A stretch of 37,761 nucleotides of DNA from GCA-002841655 sp964446775 (GTDB taxonomy: Bacteria; Patescibacteriota; Patescibacteriia; Patescibacteriales; UBA12465), in the NCBI GenBank assembly GCA_964446775.1, contig CAYURA010000005.1:1-37761 (forward strand), read 5' to 3'. The stretch's first letter is position 1. Each line of letters starts with the position of its first letter. Below are positions 7,400 through 14,158 of this stretch, one piece after another. The notes below the pieces were generated by a model that worked only from the letters and a program-made list of their open reading frames with translations, searched no databases and had not been told where the DNA came from. Both the position numbers and the translations under genes were made by a program.

Positions 7400-7576
7400 C
7401 TATTTCTCAGCTTTAGCTAGGGTGCGTAAACATTTAACACAAATTTTAAGCTTAACATCGCCAACTCTTCTAGTTTGCAGATTAATATTTTGACGCTTAA
7501 GAGTCTGGATTTTTGAGTGAGAACGACTAGCACCCTTAGTGGCCCCTCGTTTACATAAATCACATCTTTTTGCCAT
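7400..7576 (-). CDS. rpmB: 50S ribosomal protein L28 (bL28), zinc type
   Basis: On the minus strand, ATG at 7576-7574 opens a 58-residue protein ending at TAG (7402-7400). It begins MAKRCDLCKRGATKGASRSH and continues SKIQTLKRQNINLQ. Cys5, Cys8, Cys46 and Cys49 make two CxxC knuckles of the zinc-binding L28 form. L28 is a late-assembling 50S protein near the E site. It is the only minus-strand gene seen in the window and has its own promoter and leader. A 69-residue open frame overlapping it in another minus frame is a shadow. Confidence 0.95.
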   Translation of the reverse strand: MAKRCDLCKRGATKGASRSHSKIQTLKRQNINLQTRRVGDVKLKICVKCLRTLAKAEK

Positions 7577-7588
7577 ATACTTTTTTTA

Positions 7589-7634
7589 AACAGCCTGACA
7601 ATGCACGAAAAACGGGCTTTTTTCACTGGCTGTT
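7589..7634 (-). promoter_or_regulatory. hairpin in the rpmB 5' leader
   Basis: Read on the minus strand, AACAGCC (7634-7628) pairs with GGCTGTT (7595-7589), enclosing a smaller GAAAAA/TTTTTC hairpin. The outer stem ends 12 nt before the rpmB ATG, where no Shine-Dalgarno is seen. Regulatory function is inferred. Confidence 0.4.
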
Positions 7635-7659
7635 ATATTTAAATAATTTCAATGTTTGA

Positions 7660-7687
7660 ATTTTAGCATATTTTTAAAATTAATCAA
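7660..7687 (-). promoter_or_regulatory. sigma70 promoter of rpmB
   Basis: On the minus strand: TTGATT (7687-7682), a 16-bp spacer, and TAAAAT (7665-7660) preceded by TG one base upstream (extended -10). The predicted start is near 7653, giving a leader of about 77 nt before the rpmB ATG. Confidence 0.7.
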
Positions 7688-7691
7688 GCTG

Positions 7692-7716
7692 TGCTAGAAT
7701 AAAATAATCTTATAAT
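7692..7716 (+). promoter_or_regulatory. candidate -10 region(s) for the M50 protease gene
   Basis: Two -10 candidates read rightward: TGCTAGAAT (7692-7700, extended -10) and a perfect TATAAT (7711-7716). Neither has a clear -35. Transcription from TATAAT would start about 20 nt before ATG 7743. This region is divergent from the rpmB promoter. Confidence 0.45.
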
Positions 7717-7742
7717 ATAAATTATTAATATCAAAATTTTAT

Positions 7743-8363
7743 ATGACTGGAGTTTCAATTATTATTTTTCAAGTAATTGTGCTAATTTTATCAGCAGTTA
7801 TTCATGAATATATGCATGGTTATATGGCTGATCGCTTAGGCGACCCAACTGCACGCTTAGCTGGCCGCTTAAGTTTTAATCCTCTAGTCCACTTAGAATG
7901 GTTCGGTTCTTTCCTCCTTCCAGGGTTAATGTTGTTAACAGGTATGCCCTTTGCTTTTGGTTGGGCCAAGCCAGTGCCATATAACCCTTATAATTTAAGA
8001 GATAAGCGTTGGGGAGAAGCTAAGGTGGCTCTAGCTGGGCCATTAGCTAACTTTGCTCTGGCAGCTATTTTTGCCCTATTTTTAAATTTGGCGCCAACTA
8101 TTAGCCCAGAATTTAGTTTGCTGATTAGTTTGATAATATTTATTAATTTAGTCTTAATGGTTTTTAATCTCCTACCAATCCCTCCTTTAGACGGGTCTAA
8201 AGTTTTAGCTGCTTTTTTGAGTCCAAAATTAAAGATGAAATATTTTAGTATAGAACGATTTGGTTTTATTTTAATTATTTTTGTAATCTGGTTTGGCTCT
8301 TTTCTCTTCTTGCCAGTAATAAATTTTTTGTTTAGGTTCTTAACTGGTTTTAGTTTTATTTAA
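7743..8363 (+). CDS. site-2 protease family protein (peptidase M50)
   Basis: 206 residues with about five to six membrane segments. The zinc protease motif HEYMH is at residues 21-25 inside the first helix (H21, E22, H25), and the third ligand lies in NLLPIPPLDGSK (Asp150). The context HGYMADRLGDPTARLAGRL and FGWAKPVPYNPYNL matches the short M50B proteins. There are no PDZ or CBS domains, so it differs from RseP and SpoIVFB. It should cut membrane-embedded segments of a substrate that cannot be named from the neighbourhood. It stands alone between its own promoter region and a terminator. Confidence 0.9.
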   Translation: MTGVSIIIFQVIVLILSAVIHEYMHGYMADRLGDPTARLAGRLSFNPLVHLEWFGSFLLPGLMLLTGMPFAFGWAKPVPYNPYNLRDKRWGEAKVALAGPLANFALAAIFALFLNLAPTISPEFSLLISLIIFINLVLMVFNLLPIPPLDGSKVLAAFLSPKLKMKYFSIERFGFILIIFVIWFGSFLFLPVINFLFRFLTGFSFI

Positions 8364-8402
8364 TTATTTAAAGAATTGTTTGATTCGTAATTAGTTTATG
8401 TA

Positions 8403-8435
8403 TTCATAGCATAAATAGCTAAGCTATGAAATTTT
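8403..8435 (+). terminator. probable terminator after the M50 protease gene
   Basis: TTCATAGC (8403-8410) pairs perfectly with GCTATGAA (8423-8430) around a 12-nt loop, followed by ATTTTG. The T run is short, so termination strength is uncertain. It begins the 326-nt gap 8364-8689, which otherwise holds the rpsL promoter and leader. Confidence 0.55.
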
Positions 8436-8500
8436 GATTTCATTGTACTAGGGCATTATTACTTGGCTGCGATAAATCATAAGAAGTCATGTAAGAAGTA

Positions 8501-8529
8501 TTGACTTATTTTTATCGTTTTGTTAAAGT
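8501..8529 (+). promoter_or_regulatory. sigma70 promoter of the str operon
   Basis: TTGACT (8501-8506), a 17-bp spacer and TAAAGT (8524-8529), with TG at 8521-8522 forming an extended -10. The predicted start is near 8536, leaving an unusually long leader of about 150 nt before rpsL. Confidence 0.75.
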
Positions 8530-8545
8530 AAGCGGGTAAGAGCTC

Positions 8546-8569
8546 TATCCTGGTAGGTCAGGATATTTT
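8546..8569 (+). promoter_or_regulatory. terminator-like hairpin in the rpsL leader
   Basis: TATCCTG (8546-8552), loop GTAGGT, CAGGATA (8559-8565), then TTTT (8566-8569). A perfect 7-bp stem followed at once by a short T run, starting about 10 nt after the predicted transcription start, looks like an attenuator. The T run is short, so a structural role is equally possible. Confidence 0.4.
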
Positions 8570-8641
8570 GTTATCAGAAGAAATATTTAATTTAACATTT
8601 ATTAATGAAGAGAAATAATCAATTATCAATTTTTCTTTTCC

Positions 8642-8669
8642 GCTCGGATGAATTACTATTATTCCGAGC
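8642..8669 (+). promoter_or_regulatory. GC-rich hairpin before rpsL
   Basis: GCTCGGA (8642-8648) pairs perfectly with TCCGAGC (8663-8669) around a 14-nt loop, 20 nt before the rpsL ATG. The stem is much richer in GC than its surroundings, which argues against chance. It lies inside a possible 23-codon leader ORF (8605-8676). It may be a binding site for a ribosomal protein. Confidence 0.5.
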
Positions 8670-8689
8670 ATTTTAAAAGCTGAAGTATT

Positions 8690-9118
8690 ATGCCGACTAT
8701 CAATCAATTAGTGAGGAAAGGACGTAAAGCCAAAAAAGCGCGTAGCACTTTTTTAGCTTTGCACACAACCTATGATTCCTTGCATCGTAAGAAAAAAGTG
8801 AATGCTAAAGGCGCTCCTTTCAAGCAAGGAGTGTGTTTAAAGGTAACCACAACAACTCCAAAAAAACCTAATTCAGCTCTACGTAAAATTGCTCGTGTCC
8901 GTTTATCTAATGGGATGGAAGTTACTGCCTATATTCCTGGAATGGGTCATAATCTGCAAGAGCACTCAATTGTTTTAGTGAAAGGTGGGAAGACTAAAGA
9001 TTTGCCTGGTGTGCGCTATAAAGTGGTGCGTGGTGTCTATGATACTTCTGGCGTTGAAGCTCGTCGTCAAAGTCGTAGTTCGTATGGTACGAAAAAACCT
9101 AAAGCTGAAAAGAAATAG
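8690..9118 (+). CDS. rpsL: 30S ribosomal protein S12 (uS12)
   Basis: 142 residues; E. coli S12 has 124. The start MPTINQLVRKGRKAKKAR, the decoding loop TTPKKPNSALRKIARVRLSN and the second loop KTKDLPGVRYKVVRG are diagnostic. The Lys residues where streptomycin-resistance changes occur in other bacteria are present. Between the N-terminus and the GVCLKV strand there are about 15 more residues than in E. coli (TYDSLHRKKKVNAKGAPFKQ). S12 contacts h44 and the codon-anticodon helix in the decoding centre. It heads rpsL-rpsG-fusA, the conserved str order. Confidence 0.97.
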   Translation: MPTINQLVRKGRKAKKARSTFLALHTTYDSLHRKKKVNAKGAPFKQGVCLKVTTTTPKKPNSALRKIARVRLSNGMEVTAYIPGMGHNLQEHSIVLVKGGKTKDLPGVRYKVVRGVYDTSGVEARRQSRSSYGTKKPKAEKK

Positions 9119-9164
9119 TTTATATAATAATTCAGCTTTACTTAAATAATTAAATTTTAAATAA

Positions 9165-9204
9165 TTGGTGCGTGTCAAATTATAGCTAGTGTCGCGCCCA
9201 CCAA
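9165..9204 (+). promoter_or_regulatory. rpsL-rpsG intercistronic hairpin
   Basis: TTGGTG (9165-9170) pairs with CACCAA (9199-9204), and both arms sit in short GC-rich islands (CGTGTC, GTCGCGCC) inside an AT-rich 93-nt gap. The stem ends 7 nt before the rpsG ATG. In E. coli the same gap (about 96 nt) is the S7 feedback site; the parallel is inference. Confidence 0.4.
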
Positions 9205-9211
9205 ATAATCT

Positions 9212-9697
9212 ATGAGAGGAAAACAAGCCCCTAAAAGAGATTTAAGTGGGGATAGTAAATATAACGATCAAAACATTACTAAGTTAATCAACTATGTAAT
9301 GGTTGATGGCAAGAAGAGCGTGGCAGAAAGAATTGTCTATGGCTCTTTTAATGTTGTTAAAGAAAAGACCAAGCAAGATCCTCGTCATGTGTTTAATAAA
9401 GCAATGAAGAGAGTCTCCCCTTTAGTTGAAGTGAGAGGTAAACGAGTTGGTGGAGCTAATTATCAAGTCCCATTTCAAGTAAGGGGTGAGCGCCGTTTCT
9501 ATTTAGGTTGTCATTGGTTAATAAATGCAGCTAAGGCTAGGCGTGGTCGTTCAATGGCTGAAAAGTTAGCAGCAGAAATTTTAGACGCTGCTAATGGTGA
9601 AGGAGCTGCTATCAAGAAGAGAGAGGCTGTTCATAAAATGGCTGAGTCTAATAAAGCTTTTGCTCATTTTTCACGCTCAAGATCACGCAAAAAATAA
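9212..9697 (+). CDS. rpsG: 30S ribosomal protein S7 (uS7)
   Basis: 161 residues, the normal range. Recognised from the N-terminal MRGKQAPKRDLSGDSKYNDQ, then LINYVMVDGKKSVAERIVYG, VEVRGKRVGGANYQVPFQVR, and the C-terminal region EAVHKMAESNKAFAHFSRSR. S7 is a primary 16S binder that organises the 30S head and contacts the E-site tRNA. In E. coli it is the translational repressor of the str operon. It lies between rpsL and fusA. Confidence 0.97.
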   Translation: MRGKQAPKRDLSGDSKYNDQNITKLINYVMVDGKKSVAERIVYGSFNVVKEKTKQDPRHVFNKAMKRVSPLVEVRGKRVGGANYQVPFQVRGERRFYLGCHWLINAAKARRGRSMAEKLAAEILDAANGEGAAIKKREAVHKMAESNKAFAHFSRSRSRKK

Positions 9698-9757
9698 GGG
9701 ATCAGTTTTAATTTAAATAAAAAGCATAAAGACAGTTTAATAATTTTTATTAATTAT

Positions 9758-11833
9758 ATGGCACGGGAATATTCGTTTGATAAAATTAGAAATATTGGTA
9801 TCATGGCTCACATTGATGCTGGTAAAACAACTTTTTCAGAAAGAATCCTTTTTTATACAGGAAAAAAACATAAGTTAGGCGAGGTTCATGAAGGGGCTGC
9901 TGAAATGGATTGGATGGAGCAAGAGAAAGAACGCGGTATTACCATTACTTCGGCTGCTACTACTTGTTTCTGGAAAGGTCATAAAATTAATGTTATTGAT
10001 ACTCCTGGGCACGTTGACTTTACAGTTGAAGTAGAGCGCTCGTTACGGGTTCTAGATGGCGCAGTAGCTGTTTTTGATGGACAAGCAGGAGTTGAACCTC
10101 AATCAGAAACTGTTTGGCGTCAAGCTGATAAATATCACGTTCCTCGACTTTGTTTTATTAACAAGATGGATAAGATGGGGGCTGATTTCTACATGAGCTT
10201 AGAATCTATTAAAGATCGTCTTAATCCTCGGGCGGTTGCTTTCCAGTTACCAATAGGGGCTGAGGATAGTTTAAAAGGAGTAATTGATTTGTTAACTAAA
10301 AAGGCTTATGCTTTTAATGGTAATTTTGGGGTAGATATTACAGAAATAGAAATTCCAGCTGATATGATGGACAAGGTTGAAAAATTTCGAGCAGAATTAG
10401 TAGAAAAGGCAGTAGAATGTGACGAGACAACGATGGAAAAATATCTGGCTAATGAGGAGCCTAGTATTGAGGAGTTAAAAATAGCTATTCGCAAAGGAGT
10501 GATTAATAATGAAATTTATCCAGTTTTTTGTGGTACTGCTTTACAGAATATTGGAGTGCAACTTGCTCTAGATGCTGTTAATGACTACTTGCCATCACCT
10601 TTAGACGTGCCTACTTTAGAAGCAAGCGATCTTAATAATGAAGAAAAAAAATATCCAATTAAAGCTGAAGATGATGCTCCTTTTGTAGGTTTAGCTTTTA
10701 AAATAGCTACTGATCCATTCATTGGCAAACTTTGTTTTGTTCGCGTCTATCAAGGCGTTTTAAAATCAGGATCCTATATTATTAACACTTCTACTGGGAG
10801 TAAAGAAAGAATTGGTCGTTTAGTGCGCATGCATTCTAATCATCGTGAGGAAATCAAAGAAATTTATGCTGGTGATATTGCAGCGGTGATTGGTCTAAAA
10901 AACACTACTACTGGCAATACTCTATGTGCTGAGGATAATGAAGTTTTATTAGAATCAATTACTTTTCCTGAGCCAGTTATTAAAATTGCGGTTGAACCTA
11001 AAACTAAGGCTGACCAAGAAAAAATGGGAGTTGCTCTTTCACGTCTAGCAGAAGAAGACCCTACCTTTAGGGTAGAGACTGATGAGGAAACAAATCAAGT
11101 TCTCATATCAGGTATGGGAGAATTACATTTAGATATTATTGTGGATCGGATGAAGCGAGAATTTGGGGTAGAAGCTAATGTTGGCAATCCTCAAGTATCA
11201 TATCGGGAAACAATCACTGGCATAGCTGAGGCCGATCATAAATATGTTAAACAATCTGGTGGACGTGGGCAATATGGCCATTGTTCACTTAGGGTTGAGC
11301 CAGCCGGTGAGGGTAAAGGCTATGAATTTATTGACGAGGTAAAAGGTGGGGTCATCCCCAGAGAATATATTCCAGCAATTGAGAAGGGAGTTAAAGAAGC
11401 GTTGCAAAGCGGCGTAGTTGCTGGTTATCCAATAGTGGATGTTAAAGTGGCAGTTTTTCATGGTAGCTATCATGAAGTTGACTCTTCAGAGGTAGCTTTT
11501 AAAATGGCAGCTATCTTTGCTTTTAAGGAAGCTTGTCAAAAAGCTAAGCCGATTTTACTTGAGCCGATGATGAAAGTTGAAGTTACTACACCAGAAGATT
11601 ATATGGGCAATGTTATTGGTGATTTAAATTCAAAACGTGGACAAATTGAAGAGATGGTGGATCGGCCTAATAAGATTAAGGCGGTTCAAGCTAAAGTGCC
11701 ATTATCAGAAATGTTTGGCTATGCTACTTCTTTAAGGTCAATGTCGCAGGGAAGAGCTAACTATGTAATGGAATTCAGTCATTATAGTGAAGTGCCACGG
11801 AATATTTTAGAAGAGATAAAAGAGAAGAAATAG
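9758..11833 (+). CDS. fusA: elongation factor G
   Basis: 691 residues, normal for EF-G. GTPase motifs in order: AHIDAGKTTFSER (P loop), ERGITITSAAT (switch I), DTPGHVDFTVEV (G3) and INKMDKMGADF (G4). Domain II follows at about 310-400, then domains III-V with GMGELHLDIIVDRMKREFGV, SGGRGQYGHCSLRVEP and the C-terminal GYATSLRSMSQGRANYVMEF. EF-G drives translocation and, with RRF, ribosome recycling. It is the third gene of the str unit, 60 nt after rpsG. No terminator is seen before the promoter at 11845. Confidence 0.98.
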   Translation: MAREYSFDKIRNIGIMAHIDAGKTTFSERILFYTGKKHKLGEVHEGAAEMDWMEQEKERGITITSAATTCFWKGHKINVIDTPGHVDFTVEVERSLRVLDGAVAVFDGQAGVEPQSETVWRQADKYHVPRLCFINKMDKMGADFYMSLESIKDRLNPRAVAFQLPIGAEDSLKGVIDLLTKKAYAFNGNFGVDITEIEIPADMMDKVEKFRAELVEKAVECDETTMEKYLANEEPSIEELKIAIRKGVINNEIYPVFCGTALQNIGVQLALDAVNDYLPSPLDVPTLEASDLNNEEKKYPIKAEDDAPFVGLAFKIATDPFIGKLCFVRVYQGVLKSGSYIINTSTGSKERIGRLVRMHSNHREEIKEIYAGDIAAVIGLKNTTTGNTLCAEDNEVLLESITFPEPVIKIAVEPKTKADQEKMGVALSRLAEEDPTFRVETDEETNQVLISGMGELHLDIIVDRMKREFGVEANVGNPQVSYRETITGIAEADHKYVKQSGGRGQYGHCSLRVEPAGEGKGYEFIDEVKGGVIPREYIPAIEKGVKEALQSGVVAGYPIVDVKVAVFHGSYHEVDSSEVAFKMAAIFAFKEACQKAKPILLEPMMKVEVTTPEDYMGNVIGDLNSKRGQIEEMVDRPNKIKAVQAKVPLSEMFGYATSLRSMSQGRANYVMEFSHYSEVPRNILEEIKEKK

Positions 11834-11844
11834 AGATAGGTTAA

Positions 11845-11872
11845 TTGATAAATATTTTTTAAAGGATATAAT
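11845..11872 (+). promoter_or_regulatory. sigma70 promoter of the unknown gene and tuf
   Basis: TTGATA (11845-11850), a 16-bp spacer and a perfect TATAAT (11867-11872), just after the fusA stop. The predicted start near 11879 gives a 43-nt leader that includes the AGGAGG. The promoter gives tuf expression beyond what reads through from rpsL. Confidence 0.75.
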
Positions 11873-11901
11873 AGTTCTACTTAGTAAAAATAATTGCTTT
11901 T

Positions 11902-11907
11902 AGGAGG
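11902..11907 (+). promoter_or_regulatory. Shine-Dalgarno AGGAGG of the gene at 11922
   Basis: A full AGGAGG ends 14 nt before ATG 11922, longer than the usual 5-9 nt spacing. It is the only near-consensus Shine-Dalgarno that I can associate with a start codon in this window. Confidence 0.55.
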
Positions 11908-11921
11908 AAAAGAAGAATACT

Positions 11922-12260
11922 ATGCGTGAACATTTAAGAAGAGCTTTAAAATTGGCGAGAAAAACTAAAGAAGCTATATTATTTTTTGATTCAGAGTTTC
12001 CAGAAGATTCTTTTGCGATAGTTGATCTTGATCGATATGAAAAAATAGTTGATCCAGAATCTTTAAATAAAAAAGATTTAGTCTACCAATCTAATTTGAC
12101 AGAGGAAGATTTAGCTGATAGAATTAATGATGAAATCTCCGACTGGAAAAATAGAGAACAGTCGGAATATTTGTTTGAAGAAACCAAAGAAACTCCGCGG
12201 TGGCAGATTCCTCCGCACATGAAGAATAAAGCAGAAAATAAGGCTAATGATAAAGTTTAA
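11922..12260 (+). CDS. small protein of unknown function between fusA and tuf
   Basis: 112 residues with no family that I recognise with certainty. Residues 1-15 form a basic amphipathic helix (MREHLRRALKLARKTKEA). A strand ILFFDSEFPEDSFAIVDLDR leads into YEKIV, and the C-terminal half is acidic and polar (LTEEDLADRINDEISDWKNR), ending in a basic tail. The strand and AIVDLDRYEKIV layout recalls the Phd/YefM antitoxin N-terminal fold, but no toxin gene is adjacent. It has its own promoter and a strong Shine-Dalgarno, and ends 89 nt before tuf. Insertion of an unrelated gene between fusA and tuf is unusual. The ORF itself is well supported; function is not. Confidence 0.8.
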   Translation: MREHLRRALKLARKTKEAILFFDSEFPEDSFAIVDLDRYEKIVDPESLNKKDLVYQSNLTEEDLADRINDEISDWKNREQSEYLFEETKETPRWQIPPHMKNKAENKANDKV

Positions 12261-12293
12261 ATAAGTATTTAAATAATTTATAAAATTAATTTC

Positions 12294-12337
12294 ACGGCTG
12301 GCTTCCTCTATAGGAAAGAAACCCCATCGGGGGCCGT
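12294..12337 (+). promoter_or_regulatory. compact three-way-junction RNA leader before tuf
   Basis: The outer stem ACGGC (12294-12298) pairs with GCCGT (12333-12337). Inside are two hairpins: TTCCT (12303-12307)/AGGAA (12312-12316) with loop CTAT, and CCCC (12322-12325)/GGGG (12329-12332) with loop ATC. All three helices are perfect and GC-rich in an AT-rich gap, and the element ends 12 nt before the tuf ATG. It matches no riboswitch class that I can name. A cis-regulatory role is likely but unproven. Confidence 0.6.
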
Positions 12338-12349
12338 AAGCATAAAAAC

Positions 12350-13537
12350 ATGGCAGAAATATTTTCACGTACAAAACCCCATGTCAATGTTGGCACGATT
12401 GGTCACGTTGATCACGGGAAGACAACCTTAACTGCCGCTATGTTAGCGGTATTTGGCGCTCATGGAATGAACGCATCGAATAAAAATGTTAGCGAAATTG
12501 ATGCTGCTCCTGAAGAAAAAGAGCGAGGCATTACTATTGCAACAACTCACGTTGAATATGAATCAGAAAAGCGACATTATGCTCACGTAGATTGTCCTGG
12601 ACATGCTGATTATGTTAAAAACATGATTACCGGTGCAGCTCAAATGGACGGAGCTATTTTAGTAGTTTCAGCCACTGATGGCCCTATGCCTCAAACAAGA
12701 GAACACATTCTCCTTGCTCGTCAAGTTGGTGTGCCTCATATTGTAGTTTTCCTAAATAAATGTGATATGGTTGAAGATCAGGAATTAATTGATTTAGTTG
12801 AAGAAGAAATTCGTGACTTACTTAAAAAATATGAGTTCCCAGGTGACACCACTCCGATTATTAGGGGGAGTGCTTTAAAGGCTTTAGAGAATCCAAATGG
12901 GGCTGATGCTGAGCCGGTGATGGCTTTAATGAAGGCGCTTGATGAATTTATTCCTGATCCAATTCGTGATATAGATCATGACTTCTTAATGCCGATTGAA
13001 GACATTTTCTCAATTGAAGGTCGTGGCACAGTTGCCACTGGTCGTATTGAAAGAGGAGTTATTAATGTTGGTGATGAAGTAGAGATAGTTGGTTTACGCG
13101 ATACCAAAAAAACTACTATTACTGGGGTTGAAATGTTTAATAAGTCTTTAGCTCGTGGTGAAGCTGGTGATAATGCTGGATTACTTTTACGTGGTACTAA
13201 AAAAGATGAATTAGAGCGTGGTCAGGTTTTATGTAAGCCAGGCAGCGTCACCCCTCATACTGAATTTGAAGCTCAGATTTATGTTCTGTCAAAAGAAGAG
13301 GGTGGTCGTCATAAGCCATTCTTTAAGGGCTATAAACCCCAGTTTTATGTTCGTACCACTGACGTTACTGGTGAGGTAAGCCTGCCAGAAGGGACAGAGA
13401 TGGTGATGCCTGGAGATACAGTTAATATTAATGTTAAATTAATTTCTCCAGTTGCCTTACAGGAGAAACAACGTTTTGCTATTCGTGAAGGTGGTCGTAC
13501 TGTCGGTGCTGGCGCAGTTGTAAAAATTATCAAATAA
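12350..13537 (+). CDS. tuf: elongation factor Tu
   Basis: 395 residues, normal for EF-Tu. GTPase motifs: GTIGHVDHGKTTLTAAM (P loop), ERGITIATTHVEYE (switch I), DCPGHADYVKNMITGAAQMD (G3), FLNKCDMVEDQEL (G4) and RGSALKALE (G5). Domain II includes EGRGTVATGRIERG, and domain III ends GRTVGAGAVVKIIK. EF-Tu delivers aminoacyl-tRNA to the A site as the GTP complex. It follows the unknown 112-residue gene and precedes rpsJ; its leader holds the compact RNA element at 12294-12337. No second tuf copy is in the window. Confidence 0.98.
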   Translation: MAEIFSRTKPHVNVGTIGHVDHGKTTLTAAMLAVFGAHGMNASNKNVSEIDAAPEEKERGITIATTHVEYESEKRHYAHVDCPGHADYVKNMITGAAQMDGAILVVSATDGPMPQTREHILLARQVGVPHIVVFLNKCDMVEDQELIDLVEEEIRDLLKKYEFPGDTTPIIRGSALKALENPNGADAEPVMALMKALDEFIPDPIRDIDHDFLMPIEDIFSIEGRGTVATGRIERGVINVGDEVEIVGLRDTKKTTITGVEMFNKSLARGEAGDNAGLLLRGTKKDELERGQVLCKPGSVTPHTEFEAQIYVLSKEEGGRHKPFFKGYKPQFYVRTTDVTGEVSLPEGTEMVMPGDTVNINVKLISPVALQEKQRFAIREGGRTVGAGAVVKIIK

Positions 13538-13548
13538 TTTGCTACTTA

Positions 13549-13578
13549 AGTTCGCTCTTTATTTATAAAGGGCGAACT
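13549..13578 (+). terminator. strong hairpin after tuf without a T run
   Basis: AGTTCGCTCTTTA (13549-13561), loop TTTA, TAAAGGGCGAACT (13566-13578): a 13-bp stem with one G-T wobble, 11 nt after the tuf stop. No T run follows (AATAGTGTC), so efficient intrinsic termination is doubtful. It may be a processing or pause site, or a partial terminator before rpsJ. Confidence 0.45.
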
Positions 13579-13624
13579 AATAGTGTCTATTTATTAAATT
13601 TACAAACATAAGTGTATATTTTCT

Positions 13625-13963
13625 ATGTCCGAAACCAAGAAAGAAGAGAAGGATTATAAACAAAGAATCCGAATCAAGATTAAAGCGTTTGATCATAAAA
13701 TTATTGATCAATCCACTAAGACCATTGTGGAGACAATTGAACGTAGCGATGCTAGTTTCTTTGGCCCAATTCCCCTACCAACTGAAAAAAGAAAATATAC
13801 CGTTAATCGTTCTACTTTTGTTCATAAAGATGCGCGTGATCAATATGAGATGCGTATCCATAAAAGAATTATTGATATCATTGATCCTAGCGCTGCCACC
13901 ATTGAACATTTAACTAATCTTAACTTGCCAGCGGGGGTTGACGTGGAGATAAAAATGCAGTAG
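13625..13963 (+). CDS. rpsJ: 30S ribosomal protein S10 (uS10)
   Basis: 112 residues; E. coli S10 has 103, the difference being a charged N-terminal tail (MSETKKEEKDYK). The core starts RIRIKIKAFDHKIIDQSTKT and includes FFGPIPLPTEKRKYTVNRST and MRIHKRIIDIIDPSAATIEH. S10 is a 30S head protein and also the NusE partner in antitermination. It is separated from rplC by 206 nt that contain a new promoter, so it seems to belong with tuf. No clear promoter directly precedes it. Confidence 0.96.
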   Translation: MSETKKEEKDYKQRIRIKIKAFDHKIIDQSTKTIVETIERSDASFFGPIPLPTEKRKYTVNRSTFVHKDARDQYEMRIHKRIIDIIDPSAATIEHLTNLNLPAGVDVEIKMQ

Positions 13964-14034
13964 AATAAGCATGTAAATAAATTTAGGATCGCTAAGGCAT
14001 TATTTAATAACTCTTGGATAAATAATTTGAGAAA

Positions 14035-14062
14035 GTGTTAATTGATAAATTAGCGGTATAAT
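14035..14062 (+). promoter_or_regulatory. promoter of the rplC-secY (S10/spc) unit
   Basis: A perfect TATAAT (14057-14062) with a weak -35 candidate GTGTTA (14035-14040) 16 bp upstream. The predicted start near 14069 gives a leader of about 100 nt with no ORF, ending in the attenuator-like hairpin at 14134-14158. Confidence 0.55.
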
Positions 14063-14133
14063 AAGGAGAAACAGCGAGAAAATAAAACAAATTGAGCTTC
14101 AGACGTATTTAGCAATTTTTAGATTTTGTTTTC

Positions 14134-14158
14134 AGGCTGGTTAATATACCAGTTTTTT
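14134..14158 (+). terminator. attenuator-like terminator in the rplC leader
   Basis: CTGGT (14137-14141), loop TAATAT, ACCAG (14148-14152), followed by TTTTTT (14153-14158). The stem can extend outward by two G-U pairs and one A-U pair at the cost of the T run. It lies 11 nt before the rplC ATG, inside the leader of a large ribosomal protein operon. In E. coli the S10 leader contains an L4-controlled attenuator; the analogy is inference. Confidence 0.5.

Noticed and set aside
7417..7626. 69-residue minus-strand ORF
   Set aside because: It is a shadow of rpmB in another frame; its sequence resembles no protein, while the rpmB frame gives a perfect L28.
13599..13620. Promoter directly before rpsJ
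   Set aside because: TTTACA and TATATT are only 10 bp apart and no better pair was found.
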